A stretch of DNA of 8,323 nt from CAXTTV01 sp964247295 (GTDB lineage Bacteria > Chloroflexota > Ktedonobacteria > Ktedonobacterales > Ktedonobacteraceae): NCBI GenBank assembly GCA_964247295.1, contig CAXTTV010000204.1:1-8323 (forward strand). Reading direction: 5' to 3'. The notes beneath the pieces were generated by a model, which ran no database searches, was not told the DNA's origin, and was given only the letters and a program-made list of their open reading frames with translations. Positions within the stretch are counted from its first letter, which is position 1. Each line of letters starts with the position of its first letter. Below are positions 4,954-8,323 of this stretch, one piece after another. The position numbers and the translations under genes are program-made.

Positions 4954-6615
4954 TTAGTAAACCGCGATCGCGGTATCCCAACTAGTGTTATTGAAGAGCC
5001 AGGTCTCGTCTTCCAATGGTAGATTTACGCAGCCATGGCTTCCAGTTGTACCAGCTCCATCTGGAAACTGGGTGTTGGGGCCGAAATTAGAGCGCCACGT
5101 CGCATCGTGAATAAAGAAACCGGGTTGCTCAAAGTAGATGCCATAGTTGATCGGAGTTGGAGCGAACCAGTATTTAGAGCCCACTGGATCACTAGATTTG
5201 AACTCCATGTGTGTCTGGCGATCCAGTACGCCGAAGATTCCCGGCTCGGTCTCCTTATCAAGCTGACCAGTTGTTACCAGGAAAGATCTAACAAGCTTTC
5301 CATTGTTATAGAGTCGTAGCGCCTGGTCTGTCAGCGAGATCACAATCACCTGCTTATTCGTAAGCTGGTAGTGGTCGAGCAATTGTTTGTCGGTCGTGTG
5401 TGGCTGGTCAAAAGGCGTCTGATCCGAGAAATTCGCCTTCAGCAGATTAAAATTATAGAGCGTTGTATTGATCCAGTCGATATTCTTCTGATAATCGCTG
5501 ATCGTGGTCGCTTGCGTAAGATCTGCTTCGATTTTGCCTCCCATACTATTAGGACCGTAGCCACCTACATATGAATAAGTTCCCTGGTAGCGGTGACTGC
5601 TATCCCAATCGTTCAACTGCGAGTAGTATTGCTTTAACAGCCCCTGGGCCTGCCCTTTCAGGAGATCAAGCTGCATCTGCCCCATATCAGCATCCAACTT
5701 CTGGGAGAAGCGCTGGTAGTCCTGATGGGTTTTTGTCGTTCCCTTAGCAGCAAGATCAGTATTATACTTGCTTTGGTAATTAGAGGTATCCACATTATAC
5801 GATTTTAACTGATCGATATCGGCCTTAAAATCGCCTAGTTTTGCATCAATTACATAGGGAAGGGCTTGATTAGAATTGACCACCGCCTCCTGATATTGAG
5901 CGCTGATCATTGACTTCAGATCGGCAACATCATTGGGCGATTTAACCGTTTTCAGCGTTTGCACATCATTCTGGTAATGCTGCTGCATCGGAGCGACATC
6001 CAGTTTCGCGCCTTGTATCTGAGAGATAGTTTTCTTAAAGGTCGAGAGTTGTGAGACCGTAGGCTGAACCTGATCTAGCGTCTCCGTAGCTTTCTGAGCA
6101 TCCTGACTGATTGCATCGTAGTCACGGGGTACCCGAGCCTTGGAAAGTGTTGCCTGGTTGCGGCTCAAGCGGTCCGAAAAATAAGTGACATCGACATTGC
6201 CTTTATCGCGTTCACGGGTCAGAGCGCGCTGAAACGTCTCCATATCCTGTTGCGCTCGATGCTGAGCAACCTGAGTGCTCGTCATGATCAGGCCCTGAGT
6301 TTGAACCGAAAGCTGTTTGTAGCGAGCTACTAAATTCTTATTATATCCATTTGTGCCTTCATCATTGAAAAGAGGTGCATTAGAGCTATCAAGAGCTGTT
6401 TTCTGACTCTCGATAGAGCTCATCTGCGAGTCAGGAACACCAGCCGCTTCTGCTTGACTAAGCATTTGGGAAAGTTGAGCTCGGGCTTGTGAGGCCTGTT
6501 GCTGAGACTGAGCCTGACCACAACTGCTTAACATCATTGTCAAAAGAATCAAAATGCCCATAAGAGAGCCTGAAAATGCCCTGCGGGTAGGGCGAGAAGT
6601 ATGTGGGGCAGACAC
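4954..6615 (-). CDS. Lipoprotein L,D-transpeptidase (YkuD) with helical-repeat arm
   Basis: This 553-residue protein is predicted to form or remodel peptidoglycan cross-links, or attach substrates to peptide stems, at the outer face of the membrane. It has a hydrophobic signal (about 15-29) ending in the lipobox LSSC (29-32), so Cys32 is the likely lipid anchor. TRRAF (10-14) resembles a Tat motif. Residues about 47-390 are Gln/Asp-rich and helical, containing repeats with a V/L-D motif and a later Asp 23 residues on (D142/D165, D206/D229, D276/D299). The YkuD domain (about 421-553) has HDATW (His503) and TGSHGCVNLP with catalytic Cys529. The start is GTG at 6615, with AGGAGG 10 nt upstream. 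A paralogue lies directly upstream on the same strand and ends in its own terminator, so each is probably transcribed separately. The long arm likely spaces the catalytic domain from the membrane. Confidence 0.93.
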   Translation of the reverse strand: MSAPHTSRPTRRAFSGSLMGILILLTMMLSSCGQAQSQQQASQARAQLSQMLSQAEAAGVPDSQMSSIESQKTALDSSNAPLFNDEGTNGYNKNLVARYKQLSVQTQGLIMTSTQVAQHRAQQDMETFQRALTRERDKGNVDVTYFSDRLSRNQATLSKARVPRDYDAISQDAQKATETLDQVQPTVSQLSTFKKTISQIQGAKLDVAPMQQHYQNDVQTLKTVKSPNDVADLKSMISAQYQEAVVNSNQALPYVIDAKLGDFKADIDQLKSYNVDTSNYQSKYNTDLAAKGTTKTHQDYQRFSQKLDADMGQMQLDLLKGQAQGLLKQYYSQLNDWDSSHRYQGTYSYVGGYGPNSMGGKIEADLTQATTISDYQKNIDWINTTLYNFNLLKANFSDQTPFDQPHTTDKQLLDHYQLTNKQVIVISLTDQALRLYNNGKLVRSFLVTTGQLDKETEPGIFGVLDRQTHMEFKSSDPVGSKYWFAPTPINYGIYFEQPGFFIHDATWRSNFGPNTQFPDGAGTTGSHGCVNLPLEDETWLFNNTSWDTAIAVY

Positions 6616-6864
6616 TAGGAAAGGTCCTCCTGAGTAAGCAATCCATTTACATAAGCGTATTTTTAAGGGTTATAATTTTTAAGACCACCCGACCACATCT
6701 TTTTCTTACAAATTAGATATAATGTCTATTCGTGAAAGACTTTTCTCCTACGTGCGAGTGGATAGGAATGTTCTTATTACTAATAATAATATCGTAAATT
6801 TTGTATGAATTGTTCCATTCCTTACAAAAGTAGGAAAAACGGTTATAGAAATCTAGCTTGCTTT
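6616..6864 (-). promoter_or_regulatory. Upstream region of the complete transpeptidase gene
   Basis: This AT-rich leader has no supportable ORF. A possible minus-strand promoter is TTGTAA (6827-6822) and TACAAA (6805-6800) with a 16-nt spacer, which would give a leader of about 180 nt. Closer to the gene, the 9-mer CTTAAAAAT (minus strand) occurs twice, at 6675-6683 and 6659-6667, with a 16-nt period and TATAAC between the copies. This could be a tandem regulator site. AGGAGG near 6626-6631 serves the GTG start. Confidence 0.3.
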
Positions 6865-6898
6865 AAAAAAAGGCACCTGCCATATGTGGCAGATGCCT
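6865..6898 (-). terminator. Intrinsic terminator of the partial transpeptidase gene
   Basis: On the minus strand a 12-bp stem (6898-6887 with 6882-6871, one G-U pair) closes a 4-nt loop and is followed directly by seven T (6871-6865). It begins 22 nt after the stop codon of the upstream paralogue and should separate its transcript from the next transpeptidase gene. Confidence 0.93.
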
Positions 6899-6920
6899 CT
6901 ATCTCTAGGGAACGTCAGGA

Positions 6921-8323
6921 CTAGTAAACCACCACCATCGTATTCCAACCCGTATTATCGAAAATCCACTGTTCCTCATCGACGGGCAAGTTAACGCAGC
7001 CATGGCTGCCAGTAGGCGCGCCCCCATCGCCGTGGGGGAATTGCGTACCCGGTCCAAAGGTGCTGCGCCAGGTTGCATCGTGAATAAAGTATCCGCCGAC
7101 CTCATACAAAATCGCGTAATTGATATGCGTATCGGGATACCAGAAGCGCGAGCCCTTAGGATCGGATGACTTAAAGGTCACATTCGTCTGCCGATCCAGA
7201 ACACTAAAGACCCCTGGCTCCGAAGGGCGGTCGGGCTGGCCGGTTGTCACTTGAAACGACTTTACCAGTTTGCCATTATCGTAGAGGCGGAGAGCCTGCT
7301 CGTACATCGAGATCATCACCACTTGCCGATTTCCCAGCTTATAGTGAGAAAGCAATGTCTTATCTGTCTGGTGAGACTGATCCCAGCCAGTCTTATCAGA
7401 ATAGTTTTGCGTGAACTGACTAAAATTATAGAGCGAGCTATTCACATCGTCGATAATCGCCTGATAATCGCTAGTGGAAGCGGCATTCACGAGCGCGCTA
7501 TCGAGATCCACACCCTTCCCATCGGCCCCATAGACAGCGGTGTAGGGATAATTGACGCCATCGAAGGGATTATGGTACATATGTGTGTTTGTCCAGGCAT
7601 CGATCTGAGCGTGATACTGTTTCACCAGGTATCTGGCCTCCCCCATCGTCAAATCGCCCTGCATCATATCCATATCGGCATTCAACTTTTTCGAGAAGCG
7701 CTGATAATCCAGATTAGTTTTAGCCGTCGTTTTCGCGATTGTATCGGAGTCATATTTTTTTTGGTAGCCAGCAGTGTCCACATTATAGGATTTCAGTTGG
7801 TTAATCTGATCTTGAAAGTCGTGTAATTTAGCATCTACCACATACGGGAGGGCCTGATTTGAAGTTGTGACCGCCTCCTGATATTGAGCATTGATTAATG
7901 TTTTCAGATTTGAAAAATCTTCAGGAACCTTTACACCATTTAAAGAGTGCAGATCATCCTGATAATGTTGCTGCATCGCCGTCGTATCCAAATGGGCGCT
8001 CTGCATATCAGCGATTGTCTGATGATAATTATTGAGAAGATTTACCGTTGGTTGAACCTGATTAAGCGTATCGGTCGCCGTTGAGACCTCCTGACTGATA
8101 GCAAGATAATCCCTCGGATATTTCGCCTTCGAGAGCCTAGTCTGATTATCATTAAATTTTTGAGAAAAGTATTTGGTATCGATCGTGCCCTTATTGCGCT
8201 CCCGAGTCAGAGATGACTGGAATTTCTGCATATCCTGCAAAGCCTGAACCTGAGTATGTTCAGTTGTAGTCGCGATAACGCCCTGAGTCTGAGTAATTAA
8301 TTGTTGATAGCGTAGAGAAACAT
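6921..8323 (-). CDS. L,D-transpeptidase (YkuD) paralogue, N-terminus beyond the window
   Basis: The frame is open to the right edge and gives 466 residues. By alignment with the neighbour at 4954-6615, about 95 N-terminal residues are missing, so a lipobox is expected but not visible. The visible arm shows the same helical repeats with V/I/L-D motifs (GTIDTKYF, AHLDTTAM, YNVDTAGY). The C-terminal YkuD domain has FIHDATWRS and PTGSHGCVNLP, with the catalytic Cys codon at 6996-6998. It differs from the neighbour by a longer Tyr/Pro-rich loop (MYHNPFDGVNYPYTAVYG) before the last helical unit and a two-residue longer loop before the catalytic motif. An ATG-initiated start inside the window would cut the arm, so truncation at the edge is the better reading. 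The two genes clearly arose by tandem duplication, and both keep the catalytic residues, so they are probably both active. Confidence 0.93.
   Translation of the reverse strand, partial: VSLRYQQLITQTQGVIATTTEHTQVQALQDMQKFQSSLTRERNKGTIDTKYFSQKFNDNQTRLSKAKYPRDYLAISQEVSTATDTLNQVQPTVNLLNNYHQTIADMQSAHLDTTAMQQHYQDDLHSLNGVKVPEDFSNLKTLINAQYQEAVTTSNQALPYVVDAKLHDFQDQINQLKSYNVDTAGYQKKYDSDTIAKTTAKTNLDYQRFSKKLNADMDMMQGDLTMGEARYLVKQYHAQIDAWTNTHMYHNPFDGVNYPYTAVYGADGKGVDLDSALVNAASTSDYQAIIDDVNSSLYNFSQFTQNYSDKTGWDQSHQTDKTLLSHYKLGNRQVVMISMYEQALRLYDNGKLVKSFQVTTGQPDRPSEPGVFSVLDRQTNVTFKSSDPKGSRFWYPDTHINYAILYEVGGYFIHDATWRSTFGPGTQFPHGDGGAPTGSHGCVNLPVDEEQWIFDNTGWNTMVVVY

Noticed and set aside
6718..6723. Perfect TATAAT on the plus strand
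   Set aside because: No acceptable -35 lies 16-19 nt upstream and no plus-strand gene follows. The region is AT-rich enough for this by chance.
7251..7826. 191-codon plus-strand frame opposite the partial transpeptidase gene
   Set aside because: It is antisense to a well-supported coding region. The Ile/His/Arg-rich product looks like a mirror of the real gene, and no ribosome site was seen.
1..8323. CRISPR array or tandem short-repeat array
   Set aside because: No regularly spaced direct repeats were found. Only a (GAT)5 tract and isolated repeat pairs are present.

Overview
The window reads as chromosomal DNA of a free-living bacterium with intermediate GC content, AT-rich intergenic spacers and standard bacterial signals: Shine-Dalgarno sites, sigma70-type hexamers, intrinsic terminators and an encoded tRNA CCA end. 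The gene mix is a two-domain multicopper oxidase, a GH57/DUF3536-type glycosidase, a small HNH nuclease and tandem lipoprotein L,D-transpeptidases. This is most reminiscent of Chloroflexota, possibly Ktedonobacteria, but that placement comes from gene content and style, not from a marker gene, and confidence is only moderate.

Layout. A secreted or membrane-anchored multicopper oxidase (55-1302, minus) is divergent from a tRNA-Pro(CGG) at 1708-1784. The tRNA has a very good extended -10 promoter at 1557-1585. No terminator is visible after it, and the same strand continues into a possible 44-residue small ORF (1862-1996) and an HNH endonuclease (2108-2671). An 11-bp hairpin follows the HNH gene. 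A GC-rich multi-hairpin block lies between imperfect 15-16 nt direct repeats (2823-2998). Next come a 486-residue GH57 protein (3045-4505) and a 72-residue putative zinc-binding protein (4684-4902). The small gene converges on the L,D-transpeptidase region through a 22-bp bidirectional terminator (4899-4948).

The right part (4954-8323, minus) holds two tandem paralogues, each a long helical-repeat arm followed by a C-terminal YkuD L,D-transpeptidase domain. The left copy is complete and has a lipobox. The other runs off the right edge. Each copy has its own intrinsic terminator. They probably act on peptidoglycan at the outer face of the membrane.

The genes do not form one pathway. The strongest unexplained signals are four. 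First, a 25-nt exact repeat is present in two copies (2-26 and 4563-4587), each just downstream of a gene and in sense orientation with it. Second, the flanked hairpin element lies at 2823-2998. Third, the transpeptidase arms contain a helical repeat with fixed 23-residue spacing between its two conserved Asp positions. Fourth, the multicopper oxidase has Asp where domain 2 would need the type 1 copper Cys. No CRISPR array, insertion sequence, integrase or clear defence island is visible.
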